Notes: a model not told the origin generated them from the sequence alone. A stretch of 64,000 nt of DNA from Histidinibacterium lentulum (GCF_003789055.1 NZ_ML119093.1:1-64000), one strand, 5' to 3'. Positions 18,392-27,624 are shown, counted from the stretch's first letter. Numbers and translations are program-made.

Positions 18392-18421
18392 CTTCATCTG
18401 GCCTGAAATACTCATCTTCGG
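18392..18421 (+). repeat. Interspersed motif, copy 3
   Basis: CTTCATCTGGCCTGAAATAC followed by TCATCTTCGG, in the gap between cysH and the DUF934 gene. It shares its core with the copy at 8541-8571. Confidence 0.5.
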
Positions 18422-18431
18422 GTGCACCCTG

Positions 18432-19175
18432 TCAGGCAGCGCGCGGCTTGCCGCCGCGCACCAGCTTGCCATCCACGAAATGGATGCCGCATTCGTCCTT
18501 CTGATGTCCGCGCCACCGTCCGGCGCGCGGGTCCTCGCCCTCCGCCACGGGGCTGGTGCAGGGGGCACAGCCGATCGAGAGATAGCCCTTCGCGACCAGA
18601 GGGTGGCGGGGCAGGCGGTTCTCCTCGATGTAGTCCTGCACATCCGAACTCGACCAATGGGCCAGCGGATTGACCTTGAGCCGCCCGGTCTCGGGCTCCG
18701 CCTCGAAGAATTCGAGCGCCGCGCGCTGGCCGCCCTGGTAGCGCTTGCGCCCGGTGATCCATCCGTCGAAGCCGTCGAGCGCCCGCGCCAGCGGCTCGGT
18801 CTTGCGGAGGGCGCAGCAGGCGTCGGGGTCGCGCCCGTGCAGAAGTCCGTCGGGATCGCGGGCCAGCGTCTCCGCGAGACGCCCGCGCACGATCCGCAGG
18901 TCACGCAGGTTCAGACGCACGGCGAGTTCGGACTGGTAGGTCAGGGTTTCGGGAAACAGCATCTCCGTGTCGATGAAGATCACCGGGGTCTGCGGGTCCA
19001 CGACCGACACCAGATGCAGCAGCGCCACCGACTCTGAGCCGAAGGACGAGACCAGCGCGATCCGCCCGACCTCGGGGTCCTTCAGCGCACGCTCCAGCAC
19101 CGCGGTGGCTCCGTGGTGCCGGTAGCGTGCGTTCAGGGACGCCGCGCGGGCGGAGAGATCGGTCTCAGGCCGCAT
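18432..19175 (-). CDS. cysH: Phosphoadenylyl/adenylyl-sulfate reductase
   Basis: Reduces activated sulfate (APS or PAPS) to sulfite in assimilation. The 247-residue protein has the substrate loop SSFGSESVALLHL and the C-terminal ECGIH catalytic Cys. It also has the CC pair in DACCALRK and the CxxC in GCAPCTSP that bind a 4Fe-4S cluster. That cluster marks the APS-reductase type, so APS is the more likely substrate. The start at 19175 overlaps the cysI end by 11 bases; a Met at 19193 is an alternative. Confidence 0.93.
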   Translation of the reverse strand: MRPETDLSARAASLNARYRHHGATAVLERALKDPEVGRIALVSSFGSESVALLHLVSVVDPQTPVIFIDTEMLFPETLTYQSELAVRLNLRDLRIVRGRLAETLARDPDGLLHGRDPDACCALRKTEPLARALDGFDGWITGRKRYQGGQRAALEFFEAEPETGRLKVNPLAHWSSSDVQDYIEENRLPRHPLVAKGYLSIGCAPCTSPVAEGEDPRAGRWRGHQKDECGIHFVDGKLVRGGKPRAA

Positions 19176-20835
19176 CGGCGCGCGCGTCCCCATTCTCGTA
19201 GAGCGCCGCCTTGAAGGGCGCGGGTCCGATCCGGCGGTAGGTCTCGAGAAAGGTCTCGGCCGGCGCAGCGCGCTGCGCGAGATAGGCGCGGAGGATGCGC
19301 TCGATGGCGGGCACGATCTCGTCATAGGCGAAGCCCGGGCCGGTGCGCTCGCCGATGGCCGCGGTTTCGGTGTGGTCGCCGCCCAGGGTGATCTGGTAGG
19401 TTTCCACGCCCGCGCGGTCGAGGCCGAGAATGCCGATATGGCCGACATGGTGATGGCCGCAGGCGTTGATGCAGCCCGAGATCTTGATCTTGAGCGGACC
19501 CACCTCGTGCTCGATTTTCAGTTCCTCGATACGGGTCGCGATCTCCTGGGCCACGGGGATCGAGCGGGCCGTGGCGAGGCTGCAGTAGTCCATGCCGGGG
19601 CAGGCGATGATGTCGGAGACAAGGCCCACGTTGGCCGTGCCCAGACCCGCCGCGCGTAGAGCGGCATGAACCGCCGGCAGATCGGCGCGCGCCACATGGG
19701 GCAGGATGACGTTCTGCTCGTGGCTGATGCGCAGCTCATCATGGCCATGGGCCTCGGCAAGGTCGGCCATCACGCGCATCTGCTCGGCGGTGGCGTCGCC
19801 CGGGGTGGCGCCATGGGCCTTTAGAGAGATCGTCACGATGCCGTAATCCGGGTGCCGGTGCGCGGCGACATTGGTGTCGGCCCAGGCGCGGAACACCGGA
19901 TCGGCCTCTCGCGCCGCCTCGAAGGGCGCGGGCGACACCGCGGGGAGCGGCGGGGGAGCGAAGGCCGCCTCGAGGTCGGCCAGCAGCGCCTGGTCGGCGC
20001 CGGCGAAGCCGGGGCGGATCTCGGAGAAACGCTCCTCCACCAGCCGCCGGATCTCGTCGATCCCGTGCTCGTGGACAGTGATCTTGATGCGGGCCTTGTA
20101 CTTGTTGTCCCGCCGCCCGAGCAGGTTCCAGACCGAGACGATGGCCTCCACATAGGGCAGCAGGTCCTCGCGGGGCAGGAAGTCGCGCACGACCTTGCCG
20201 ATCATCGGCGTCCGGCCGAGGCCGCCGCCGACGATCACCTCGAAGCCGGGCGCGCCGTCCTTCTCGACCATCCTCAGGCCGATGTCATGGGCCTTCGTCA
20301 CCGCGCGGTCGTTGGGCGCGCCGGTGATCGCGATCTTGAACTTGCGCGGCAGGAACTGGAACTCCGGATGGTCCGTGGACCATTGCCTGAGCAGCTCCGC
20401 CACGGGGCGCGGATCGGCGATCTCGTCGGCGGCGGCCCCCGCGAAATGGTCCGCGGTCACGTTGCGGATCGTGTTCCCGCTGGTCTGGATCGCGTGCATC
20501 TGCACGTCCGCCAGCGCGTCGAGGATGTCGGGGACGTCCGCCAGTTTCGGCCAGTTGAACTGGATGTTCTGGCGCGTGGTGAAGTGGCCGTAGCCCTTGT
20601 CCCAGCGCTCGGCGATCATGGCGAGCTGGCGCATCTGGCGCGGGTTCAGCGTACCGTAGGGGATCGCCACGCGCAGCATGTAGGCATGAAGCTGCAGGTA
20701 GAGCCCGTTCATCAGGCGCAGCGGCTTGAACTCGTCCTCGGTCAGGGCGCCCGATAGGCGCCGGTCAACCTGGGCGCGGAACTGGGCCACGCGGGTCCGC
20801 ACGAAGGCGTTGTCGAACTCGGAATAGCTGTACAT
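19165..20835 (-). CDS. cysI: Sulfite reductase, siroheme/4Fe-4S subunit
   Basis: A nitrite/sulfite reductase family hemoprotein that reduces sulfite to sulfide. The 556-residue protein has both ferredoxin-like half-repeats, and the cluster/siroheme ligands are in ACPGMDYCSLATARS and GCINACGHHHVGHIG. Context with cysG and cysH favours sulfite over nitrite. No flavoprotein CysJ is present, so ferredoxin is the likely donor. An AGGAG site seven bases before 20835 supports this start rather than 20859. Two hairpins precede the gene. Confidence 0.94.
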   Translation of the reverse strand: MYSYSEFDNAFVRTRVAQFRAQVDRRLSGALTEDEFKPLRLMNGLYLQLHAYMLRVAIPYGTLNPRQMRQLAMIAERWDKGYGHFTTRQNIQFNWPKLADVPDILDALADVQMHAIQTSGNTIRNVTADHFAGAAADEIADPRPVAELLRQWSTDHPEFQFLPRKFKIAITGAPNDRAVTKAHDIGLRMVEKDGAPGFEVIVGGGLGRTPMIGKVVRDFLPREDLLPYVEAIVSVWNLLGRRDNKYKARIKITVHEHGIDEIRRLVEERFSEIRPGFAGADQALLADLEAAFAPPPLPAVSPAPFEAAREADPVFRAWADTNVAAHRHPDYGIVTISLKAHGATPGDATAEQMRVMADLAEAHGHDELRISHEQNVILPHVARADLPAVHAALRAAGLGTANVGLVSDIIACPGMDYCSLATARSIPVAQEIATRIEELKIEHEVGPLKIKISGCINACGHHHVGHIGILGLDRAGVETYQITLGGDHTETAAIGERTGPGFAYDEIVPAIERILRAYLAQRAAPAETFLETYRRIGPAPFKAALYENGDARADAA

Positions 20836-20855
20836 CGCGTGCTCCTGTCGGGCCG

Positions 20856-20879
20856 CCACGATCTTTTAGAAGATCGTGG
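20856..20879 (-). promoter_or_regulatory. Hairpin in the cysI leader
   Basis: Arms CCACGATCTT and AAGATCGTGG are perfect (10 bp) with the loop TTAG. It lies 21 bases before the cysI start, just ahead of its ribosome site. It has no downstream T run. It may be an mRNA processing or stability element, or an operator. Confidence 0.55.
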
Positions 20880-20885
20880 GCACGT

Positions 20886-20907
20886 CACGAATCTCTAGAA
20901 ATTCGTG
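20886..20907 (-). promoter_or_regulatory. Second palindrome, at the DUF2849 stop codon
   Basis: A 22-base near-perfect palindrome (one mismatched pair) with outer arms CACGAAT and ATTCGTG. It covers the end of the DUF2849 coding region and sits only six bases from the hairpin at 20856-20879. Confidence 0.5.
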
Positions 20908-21206
20908 GCGCTGTCGGCCTGCTTGCCATGGGGATAGTTGGAGGGACCGCGGGTGCGGAACGCCTCGCGGAAATGGACGGGCTCGGGGCCGGAGCGCCCG
21001 GCACGGGCCTCGGCGAGATAGGCGCCCACGACCTGCCCCGGCTGGGACTGCGCGAAGAGCAGACGAAGCTGGGCATGGGCCTCGTCCTCGATCAGCTCGG
21101 CCTCGGACATGTGGCGGCTCCAGCGGTCGTCCTCGGTCAGCCAGACCGCGTCGCCCTCGACCAGCGCATTGCCGGTGACGACCTTTGGGGTGAAAGTCCT
21201 GCTCAC
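20895..21206 (-). CDS. DUF2849 domain-containing protein
   Basis: A 103-residue soluble protein of the DUF2849 family, which is typically encoded between cysG and cysI in alphaproteobacteria. Recognisable parts are KVVTGNALVEGDAVWLTED and GPEPVHFREAFRTRGPSNY. Function is unknown; genomic association points to sulfite reduction. The start overlaps the cysG stop (ATGA at 21203-21206), so it is probably co-translated with cysG. Its last codons fall inside a palindrome. Confidence 0.9.
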   Translation of the reverse strand: MSRTFTPKVVTGNALVEGDAVWLTEDDRWSRHMSEAELIEDEAHAQLRLLFAQSQPGQVVGAYLAEARAGRSGPEPVHFREAFRTRGPSNYPHGKQADSATNF

Positions 21207-22603
21207 AGCGCGGCCTCCTTGAGATCCGGCAGATCGGCCAGCGCCGTTTCCGCGGCGCGCGGCGCAAGCCCGTATAGGATGAGGGCAGGCCCGGTTACGG
21301 TGGCTGCGGTCAGCCCGGGCTCGAGTTCCGACAGGCGCAGCGCGATCACGCGCTGATCCGTCCGACCCGCGTTCTCGACCACCGTCACCGGGGTGTCGGG
21401 GTCGGCACCGTGCATCAGAAGCCGCCCCTGCACGAAACGCGCGGCGCGCTTGCCCATGTAGATCGCGGCGACCTCGCCCGGGGCGGCGAGCGTCTTCCAG
21501 TCGTGATCGGCGAAGCCCGCGACGTCGTGGCCGGTCAGGAACCGGACCGAGGAATTCCGGCCGCGTCGGGTCAGGCTCTGGCCGATGCCTGCCACGGCGG
21601 CAGAGGCGGCCGTGATCCCGGGCACTATGCTGAAGGCGATGCCATGCGCCTCGCAGGCGGCGATTTCCTCGTCGAGCCGGCCGAAGACCGTCGGATCGCC
21701 CGCCTTCAGCCGCACCACATGAGCGCCGGCGCGGGCGTGTTCGACGATCAGCGCGTCGATGTCGGCCTGCGCCACGGCGGGACCGAACCCCTCCTTGCCC
21801 GCTGCGATCAGCACCGCCTCGCGGCGCGCGAGTTCGAGGATGCCCGGCGTCACCAGCCGGTCGTGAATTACCACGTCCGCGGTATCGAGCGCGCGGCGGG
21901 CCTTCAGTGTCAGAAGCTCGGGATCGCCGGGTCCGGCGCCCACGAAGGCCACGCGGCCCGCGTCGGGGCGGCGCCCGGCATGGACCTCGAGCAGGCGGTC
22001 GAGCGCGGGCCGCACGGTCTCCTCTCCCTTCGCCAAGGCGCGCGGTCCCGCGTCGAAGTAGTAGTCGGCCCAGAAGTCGCGGCGCGCGCGGCCCATGGGA
22101 AGGCGGTCGGCGGCGGCGCGGAACGCTTTGCCGATCCGCGCCAGCACGCCGAGGCCCGCGGGCAACCGCTCCTCGAGGTCGCGCTTGATGGCACGGGCGA
22201 GCACCGGTGCCGCGCCCTCGGTGCCGATCGCCACGGTCACCGGATCGCGGTCGACGATGGCGGGGGTGATGAACTGGCTGCCCTTGAGGTTGTCGACGAT
22301 GTTGACGAGCGCGCCGTCCGCGCGGGCCAGCCGCGCGGTCCGGGCATCAGCCTCGGGGTCATCCTCGGCGGCATAGGCCAGTGCGGCGCAGAGCGCGTCC
22401 CCGGGACCGAAGGTGCGACGCACGAGGCGCAGGCGCCCGGCCTCGGCCCAGGCTTCGATCTCGGCACAGGGGTCGGTGGCGAAGACGGTCAGATGCGCCT
22501 CGGTCTTCAGAAGAAGCCGCAGCTTCGCCACGGCGGTCTCGCCGCCGCCCGCGAGCACGACGCGCCGGCCGGCGAGGTCCAGAAAGATCGGGAAGTGCTG
22601 CAT
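21203..22603 (-). CDS. cysG: Siroheme synthase (CysG, trifunctional)
   Basis: Makes siroheme for the sulfite reductase from uroporphyrinogen III by methylation, dehydrogenation and iron insertion. The 466-residue protein has the N-terminal NAD-binding dehydrogenase/ferrochelatase part (VVLAGGGETAVAKLRLLL) and the C-terminal methyltransferase (VAFVGAGPGDPELLTLKA, HVVRLKAGDPTVFGR). It is the first gene of the cys cluster. The start at 22603 begins directly with the Rossmann domain (MQHFPIFLDL). It is divergent from an Lrp/AsnC regulator. Confidence 0.95.
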   Translation of the reverse strand: MQHFPIFLDLAGRRVVLAGGGETAVAKLRLLLKTEAHLTVFATDPCAEIEAWAEAGRLRLVRRTFGPGDALCAALAYAAEDDPEADARTARLARADGALVNIVDNLKGSQFITPAIVDRDPVTVAIGTEGAAPVLARAIKRDLEERLPAGLGVLARIGKAFRAAADRLPMGRARRDFWADYYFDAGPRALAKGEETVRPALDRLLEVHAGRRPDAGRVAFVGAGPGDPELLTLKARRALDTADVVIHDRLVTPGILELARREAVLIAAGKEGFGPAVAQADIDALIVEHARAGAHVVRLKAGDPTVFGRLDEEIAACEAHGIAFSIVPGITAASAAVAGIGQSLTRRGRNSSVRFLTGHDVAGFADHDWKTLAAPGEVAAIYMGKRAARFVQGRLLMHGADPDTPVTVVENAGRTDQRVIALRLSELEPGLTAATVTGPALILYGLAPRAAETALADLPDLKEAAL

Positions 22604-22624
22604 GGTAGCTGTCTCCGTCGCCTT

Positions 22625-22717
22625 CGTTCGATATAGAACGGATGTCCCGTTTCTGGCCATAGGGGCGCACAATTAAGGACGTGCGTCCTGCATCTCGCCA
22701 TGTCAGAAACGGACATT
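22625..22717. promoter_or_regulatory. Cluster of inverted repeats between cysG and the Lrp/AsnC gene
   Basis: Three symmetric elements fill this divergent gap. CGTTC-GATATA-GAACG is at 22625-22640. A long spaced inverted repeat pairs ATGTCC(C)GTTTCTG (22642-22655) with CAGAAACGGACAT (22704-22716). GGACG-TG-CGTCC is at 22677-22688, midway. Spaced symmetric sites are typical for Lrp-family regulators that wrap DNA. I infer that the neighbouring regulator binds here and controls cysG, itself, or both. Confidence 0.6.
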
Positions 22718-22739
22718 CGCAAAAGAAGGAGGCTCTGCA

Positions 22740-23201
22740 ATGTCCGTCCGGATCGATGCCATGGACCGGAAAATCCTTTCCGAACTGCAGATCGACGCGG
22801 GCCGGTCCCTCGACGAGATCGCCCGCGCGGTGGGCTCGTCGAAGACGCCGGTCTGGAACCGCATTCGCAAGCTGCGGGAGGCCGGGGTCATCGGGCCGCC
22901 CACGGTGGTGCCCGACGCTGAGGCGCTGGGATTCGATGCGACTTTCTTCGTCCTGATCCGCACCTCGGAGCACGAGGCGGAGTGGCAGGCGAAGTTCCTT
23001 GCCGCCCTCAAGGCGCGGCCCGAGGTGCAGGAGGCGCACCGGCTGGCGGGGGATATCGACTATATCCTGAAGGTCCGGGTGAAGAACGCGCGGGCCTATG
23101 ACACCTTCTATCAGGCACTGATTTCCGAGGTGCGGGTCTACAACGTCACGGCCCTGCTCTCGATGGAGGAGATCAAGTCGACGCGGGCGCTGCCGTTGTG
23201 A
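22740..23201 (+). CDS. Lrp/AsnC family transcriptional regulator
   Basis: A 153-residue regulator with an N-terminal winged helix-turn-helix (MDRKILSELQIDAGRSLDEI, then ARAVGSSKTPVWNRI) and a C-terminal ligand-sensing RAM domain (from about residue 65, LGFDATFFVLI). An AGAAGGAGG ribosome site precedes the ATG. It is divergent from the cysG cluster with inverted repeats between them. A role in controlling sulfate assimilation, perhaps sensing a sulfur amino acid, is likely from context but not shown. Confidence 0.92.
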   Translation: MSVRIDAMDRKILSELQIDAGRSLDEIARAVGSSKTPVWNRIRKLREAGVIGPPTVVPDAEALGFDATFFVLIRTSEHEAEWQAKFLAALKARPEVQEAHRLAGDIDYILKVRVKNARAYDTFYQALISEVRVYNVTALLSMEEIKSTRALPL

Positions 23202-23216
23202 GCCTTACGAGATCGC

Positions 23217-24374
23217 TCAGACCTTGATCAGGAGCCGCTCGAGGCCGCGGAAGTGGTAGACGTCCGCATAGCGGGGCGGCTCGGCGAGGACGAGGCGGGG
23301 GCAGCGGTCGAGGAGGGTTCGCAGGGCGATCTCGAGCTCCAGCCGGGCGAGGGGGGCGCCGACGCAGAAATGGATGCCGGCGCCGAAGCTGGTGATCTGC
23401 GGCGTGGTGCGGCCGGGACGGAAGGCGGCGGGCTCCGGGAAGGCTTCGGGGTCGCGGTTGGCGGCGGCGAGGAGGCAGGCCACGCGGTCGCCGCGGCGGA
23501 AGGCGTGGCCGAAGAGGGTGAGGTCCTCGTAGACCCAGCGGTCGAACATGTGGAGCGGTGGATCGAGGCGGAGGGCTTCCTCAATCACAGCGGCGTTCAC
23601 GATGTAACGGCCCTCTTTAAGTAGCAAAGTCAAAGAGTTGCCTATGGAATGCACCGTCGCCTCATGGCCGGCATTCAGGAGCAGGATGACCGTGGTGACA
23701 AGCTCGTCGGTCGTCAGCTTCTCCCCCGCTTCCTCGGCGGCGATCAGATCGGTGAGAAGGTCGGGGCCGGGCCGGGCGCGGCGGGCGGCGATGGTTTCCT
23801 CGACGAAGGCGCGGAAGGCGAGGCTGGCGGCGACGGCGGCCTCCTCGATCGCGGGGGACCGGCGGGCCTGATACATGGCGACCATCGCGTTCGACCAGGC
23901 GAGAAGGTCCGGCGCCCGCTCTTCGGGTACGCCGAGAAGGCGGCAGATCATCACCACGGGGATGATCCGGGCATAGGCGTCCATCAGGTCGAAGGGTCCG
24001 GACGGGAATCGGTCGATGAGTGCCGCGCAGAGCGCCGCGATGTCGGGCTCGAGCGCCGCGATCCGGCGCGAGGTGAAGGCGCGCACCACGAGGCCGCGCA
24101 GCCGGGTGTGGCGCGGCGGCTCGAGCTCGAGCATGGAATGGGCCTCGATGTCGTAGAAGGGTTCGAGACCCGGCGGGATCGGGGGCGGGTCCACCGGTTC
24201 GCGGCCCATGCGGCGGTCCTTGAGGACTGCCATGACCGCGCGATGCGACAGGGCGCAGGGCTTTCCGTAGTCCTCCCAGAAGAAGAAATCCCCCGCCGCT
24301 CGGGCGCGGTCGTAGAACGGGTAGGGGTCCTGGACGAAGGCGGGGTCCGTAGGGGACTGGGAGAGACGCTGCAT
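23217..24374 (-). CDS. Cytochrome P450
   Basis: A soluble bacterial P450 monooxygenase of 385 residues. It has the I-helix oxygen-activation motif LNAGHEATVHS (a His/Glu variant of AGxxT), the ExxR pair (EEALR in VIEEALRLDPPL) and the heme-Cys loop FGAGIHFCVGAPLARLE. Substrate and redox partners are unknown; the ferredoxin reductase gene about 5 kb away is a possible partner. Bases 23595-23650 are clearly more AT-rich than the rest. It is convergent with the Lrp/AsnC gene, 15 bases away. Confidence 0.94.
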   Translation of the reverse strand: MQRLSQSPTDPAFVQDPYPFYDRARAAGDFFFWEDYGKPCALSHRAVMAVLKDRRMGREPVDPPPIPPGLEPFYDIEAHSMLELEPPRHTRLRGLVVRAFTSRRIAALEPDIAALCAALIDRFPSGPFDLMDAYARIIPVVMICRLLGVPEERAPDLLAWSNAMVAMYQARRSPAIEEAAVAASLAFRAFVEETIAARRARPGPDLLTDLIAAEEAGEKLTTDELVTTVILLLNAGHEATVHSIGNSLTLLLKEGRYIVNAAVIEEALRLDPPLHMFDRWVYEDLTLFGHAFRRGDRVACLLAAANRDPEAFPEPAAFRPGRTTPQITSFGAGIHFCVGAPLARLELEIALRTLLDRCPRLVLAEPPRYADVYHFRGLERLLIKV

Positions 24375-24455
24375 GGAGGATGTCTGCTGCGGCGACGGTC
24401 GGGTGGCAAGGGGGGACGGGAGGCCTTCGGGGGGATGAGATGCGGGCGGGGCCTG

Positions 24456-24475
24456 GGCCGGGCTGAAGCCCGGCC
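24456..24475. repeat. REP-like palindrome, copy 1
   Basis: Perfect 9-bp arms GGCCGGGCT and AGCCCGGCC around GA, followed by TACGG. It lies in the gap between the P450 and CNNM/CorC genes. Copies with the same core are at 55163-55180 and, less exact, 32939-32957. Confidence 0.6.
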
Positions 24476-24550
24476 TACGGAGGTGGCGATGGGGTCGGCC
24501 TGCGGCGTGGAGGGTGCGGGAGATTGGCGGGGCGGGCGGGGACGCGCTGC

Positions 24551-25855
24551 CTAGAGGGGGCGGATCTTCAGGACGGCGAGGCGGTTCTCGTGCTTCTCGA
24601 CCACCTCGAAGCGGAAGCCGTGGAAGGAGAAGACCTGGCCTTCGGCGGGGATCATCTGCGCCTCGTGGATGACGAGGCCGGCGATCGTGTTGGCCTCGTC
24701 GTCGGGCAGGGTCCAGTCGTTGGCCCGGTTCACGTCGCGGATCGTCGTGCCGCCGTCGATGAGATAGGCGCCGTCGTCGGTCGGGCGGATCGAGTCGGTC
24801 TCGCCGGTGTCGAACTCGTCGGTGATCTCGCCCACGATCTCCTCGAGAATGTCCTCGAGCGTGATCAGCCCCTGCAGGGTGCCGTATTCGTCCACCACCA
24901 GCGCGAAATGGGTGTGCCGCTTGAGGAACTCGCGCATCTGGTCGTCGAGCGTGGTGGTGTCGGGGACGAAGTAGGGCTCCATCGCCACGTCCATCACGTC
25001 GAACTGGCTCAGCTCCTCTGCCGTGACGTCGCCGTCTTCCGCGAGGCCGTGCATCGCGCGCAGGAGTTCCTTGGCGTGCAGGACGCCCACGATGTTCTCC
25101 GGGCGGTCGCGGTAGAGCGGCAGGCGGGTATGCTGGCTTTCGAGGACCTGACGCAGGATCTCGCGGGGGGGGAGGCCCGCGTCGATCATCTCGATGCCCG
25201 AGCGGTGGAGCATGATCTCCTCCACGAACCGCTCGCCCAGGTCGAGCGCGCCGAGGATGCGGTCGCGGTCCTCCTTCTCGACCACGCCTTCGGAATGGCC
25301 GATGGAGAGCGCACCGGCGATTTCCTCGTGCACCGACAGGATGTTGTCCTCGGCGGCCACGCGCACGCCGAAGATCCGCAGCGTCGCGCGGACCAGCATG
25401 CGCACCGCCGTGACGAAGGGCGAGAGCACCGTCATCAGGCGGGCGATGACGGGGGCCGCGATCCCGGCGGCCCTTTCGGGGGCGGAGATGGCGTAGGTCT
25501 TCGGCAGCACCTCGGCGAAGATCAGGATGAGCGCGGTCATCACCAGCGAGGCCACCGCCACGCCGTTGGCGCCGAAAAGCGTGGTCAGCGCCGCGGTCGC
25601 CAGCGAGGTCGCCACGATGTTGGCGAGGTTGTTGCCCATCAGGATCGCGCCGATGAAGCGCTCGTCATCCTCCTTGACCTCGAGCGCCCGGGCCGCGCCC
25701 TTGTCGCCGCGGTCGGCGGCGGCGCGCAGCTTGCCCCGGGAGGCCGCGGTCAGCGCGGTTTCCGAGCCGGAGAAGAAGGCGGAAAAGCAGAGCAGCACCA
25801 GCACAACGGCAGTGCTGATCCAGAAGGCGGCGTCGAGGCTTGCGGGCTCCATCAT
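24551..25855 (-). CDS. CNNM/CorC (HlyC/CorC) family membrane transporter
   Basis: The 434-residue protein has an N-terminal DUF21/CNNM membrane domain with about four helices (1-190, including [15 protein letters not shown]), a CBS pair (about 205-330; [40 protein letters not shown]) and a C-terminal CorC_HlyC domain (about 345-430). The family is linked to Mg/Co efflux and inner-membrane stability. An AAAGGA site precedes tandem ATG codons, so the start may be 25855 or 25852. It is divergent from argC. Confidence 0.93.
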   Translation of the reverse strand: MMEPASLDAAFWISTAVVLVLLCFSAFFSGSETALTAASRGKLRAAADRGDKGAARALEVKEDDERFIGAILMGNNLANIVATSLATAALTTLFGANGVAVASLVMTALILIFAEVLPKTYAISAPERAAGIAAPVIARLMTVLSPFVTAVRMLVRATLRIFGVRVAAEDNILSVHEEIAGALSIGHSEGVVEKEDRDRILGALDLGERFVEEIMLHRSGIEMIDAGLPPREILRQVLESQHTRLPLYRDRPENIVGVLHAKELLRAMHGLAEDGDVTAEELSQFDVMDVAMEPYFVPDTTTLDDQMREFLKRHTHFALVVDEYGTLQGLITLEDILEEIVGEITDEFDTGETDSIRPTDDGAYLIDGGTTIRDVNRANDWTLPDDEANTIAGLVIHEAQMIPAEGQVFSFHGFRFEVVEKHENRLAVLKIRPL

Positions 25856-25983
25856 CTGTCCTTTCGCGGCTCGCCATCTCTATGGAGTGCGCCCGGGCGG
25901 CCTTCAAGACCGGGGCTCGCGCATTGCGAAGAGGGCGTCGGCCCGGTATCCGGTCGGCGTCACCATCGGGCGGGAGAGACATC

Positions 25984-27012
25984 ATGGGCGAGCGCGTCGC
26001 GATCCTCGGGGCCTCGGGCTATACGGGCGGGGAGCTGGTGCGGCTGATCGCGGGCCATCCGTCGATGGAGATCGCGGCGCTGTCGGCCAATTCCAAGGCA
26101 GGGCTCGCCATGTCCACAGTCTTCCCGCACCTGCGCCATCTCGACCTGCCGCGACTGACCACGATCGAGGAGACCGACCTTTCGGGGGTCGACCTGGTGT
26201 TCTGCGCGCTTCCCCATGCCACGAGCCAGGCGGTGATCGCGGGCCTGCCGGAGGGGCTGAAGGTGGTGGACCTCTCCGCCGATTTCCGGCTGCGGGACCC
26301 GGAGGCCTATCGTCGCTGGTACGGCAAGGAGCACGCCGCGCCGGAGCTTCAGACGGAGGCGGTCTATGGCCTGACGGAGTTCTACCGCGACGAGATCCGC
26401 GCGGCCCGGCTGGTGGCGGGCACGGGCTGCAACGCGGCGACCGGGCAGTATGCGTTGCGCCCGCTGATTTCGGCGGGGGTGATCGACCTTGACCGCATCG
26501 TGATCGACCTGAAAGCGGCGGTCTCGGGCGCGGGGCGGTCGCTGAAGGAGAACCTCCTGCATGCGGAACTGTCGGAAGGGGCCCATGCCTATGCGGCGGG
26601 GGGGACGCACCGGCATCTTGGCGAGTTCGACCAGGAGTTTTCCGCCCTCGCGGGACGGGAGGTGCGGGTGCAGTTCACGCCGCATCTCATCCCGGCGAAC
26701 CGGGGAATTCTCGCCACGGTCTATGTCGACGGCAATCCGGCGGAGGTCCATGCCGCGCTGGCGGCAGCCTATGCCGGGGAAGAGTTCGTGCTGGTCCTGC
26801 CAGAGGGGGAGCTGCCCTCGATCCGGCATGTCCGGGGGTCGAACTACTGCCATATCGGCGTGGTCGACGACCGCATCCCCGGACGGGCCGTGATCGTCGC
26901 CGTGCTGGACAACCTCGCCAAGGGGTCCTCCGGGCAGGCCTTGCAGAACGCCAACCTGATGCTGGGCCTCGACGAGGGCGCGGGGCTGCGCGGGGTTCCG
27001 GTCTTCCCCTGA
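25984..27012 (+). CDS. argC: N-acetyl-gamma-glutamyl-phosphate reductase
   Basis: Third step of arginine synthesis, reducing N-acetylglutamyl phosphate with NADPH. The 342-residue protein has the NADP loop [16 protein letters not shown] and the active-site Cys in [18 protein letters not shown] instead of the textbook NPGCYPT. C-terminal family motifs such as [17 protein letters not shown] are intact. The altered Cys loop is, as far as I recall, normal in part of the alphaproteobacteria. The start at 25984 is preceded by GGGAGAG. Confidence 0.95.
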   Translation: MGERVAILGASGYTGGELVRLIAGHPSMEIAALSANSKAGLAMSTVFPHLRHLDLPRLTTIEETDLSGVDLVFCALPHATSQAVIAGLPEGLKVVDLSADFRLRDPEAYRRWYGKEHAAPELQTEAVYGLTEFYRDEIRAARLVAGTGCNAATGQYALRPLISAGVIDLDRIVIDLKAAVSGAGRSLKENLLHAELSEGAHAYAAGGTHRHLGEFDQEFSALAGREVRVQFTPHLIPANRGILATVYVDGNPAEVHAALAAAYAGEEFVLVLPEGELPSIRHVRGSNYCHIGVVDDRIPGRAVIVAVLDNLAKGSSGQALQNANLMLGLDEGAGLRGVPVFP

Positions 27013-27051
27013 CGGGTTGCCGCAGGGCGCACGGATCGGTTGCATTTCGCG

Positions 27052-27068
27052 CGATTTCGGCCAGATGA
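27052..27068 (-). repeat. Interspersed motif, copy 4 (partial)
   Basis: On the minus strand this reads TTCATCTGGCCGAAATC, the first half of the motif seen at 8541-8571 and 18392-18421. It lies between argC and ccmE, without the hairpin half. Confidence 0.35.
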
Positions 27069-27108
27069 ACAGGGCGGGTGGATCTTGCCGGCTGACGGGA
27101 GGCACGGA

Positions 27109-27576
27109 ATGAAGAGCCTGAAGAAGACGCGGCGGGTGCAGGTGATCGTGCTGGCTTTCGTGGCGCTGGCGATCTCCACCGCGCTGATCGGCTATGCGAT
27201 GCGGGACGGGATCAACTTTTTCCGCTCGCCGAGCCAGGTCGCGGAGGACCCGCCCGAGCCCACGGAGATGTTCCGCCTCGGCGGACTGGTGGAGGCGGGA
27301 TCCATCGTGCGGGGCGAGGGGGAGACGGTGCGCTTTCGCGTGACCGACGGCGGCGCCTCGATCCCGGTCAGCTATACCGGCATCCTGCCGGACCTCTTTG
27401 CCGAGAACGAGGGCATGGTCGGGCAGGGCCGCTATGTGGACGGCGAGTTCCAGGCGGTGGAGATCCTCGCCAAGCATGACGAGACCTACATGCCCGCGGA
27501 GGTGATGGACGCGCTGAAGGAACAGGGTGTCTACCGGGAGCCGGATGCAACGGGCGGCGCTCCAGTCACGAATTAA
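27109..27576 (+). CDS. ccmE: Cytochrome c maturation protein CcmE (heme chaperone)
   Basis: Periplasmic heme chaperone anchored in the inner membrane. It binds heme covalently and hands it to CcmF. The 155-residue protein has one N-terminal membrane helix (about 10-30) and a beta-barrel domain with the heme-binding motif AKHDETYMP (His in HxxxY). The C-terminal tail is short. It is upstream of ccmF and ccmH but separated from them by three lysis-type genes. Confidence 0.95.
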   Translation: MKSLKKTRRVQVIVLAFVALAISTALIGYAMRDGINFFRSPSQVAEDPPEPTEMFRLGGLVEAGSIVRGEGETVRFRVTDGGASIPVSYTGILPDLFAENEGMVGQGRYVDGEFQAVEILAKHDETYMPAEVMDALKEQGVYREPDATGGAPVTN

Positions 27577-27624
27577 GGCCTGGGTCCGATCCTGCCCGCC
27601 GGTTCCCATCCGGAGGCAGGGTGC

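Noticed and set aside
22625-22640. SOS box at CGTTCGATATAGAACG
   Set aside because: It is GTTC-N6-GAAC, an inverted repeat, while the alphaproteobacterial LexA site is the direct repeat GTTC-N7-GTTC.
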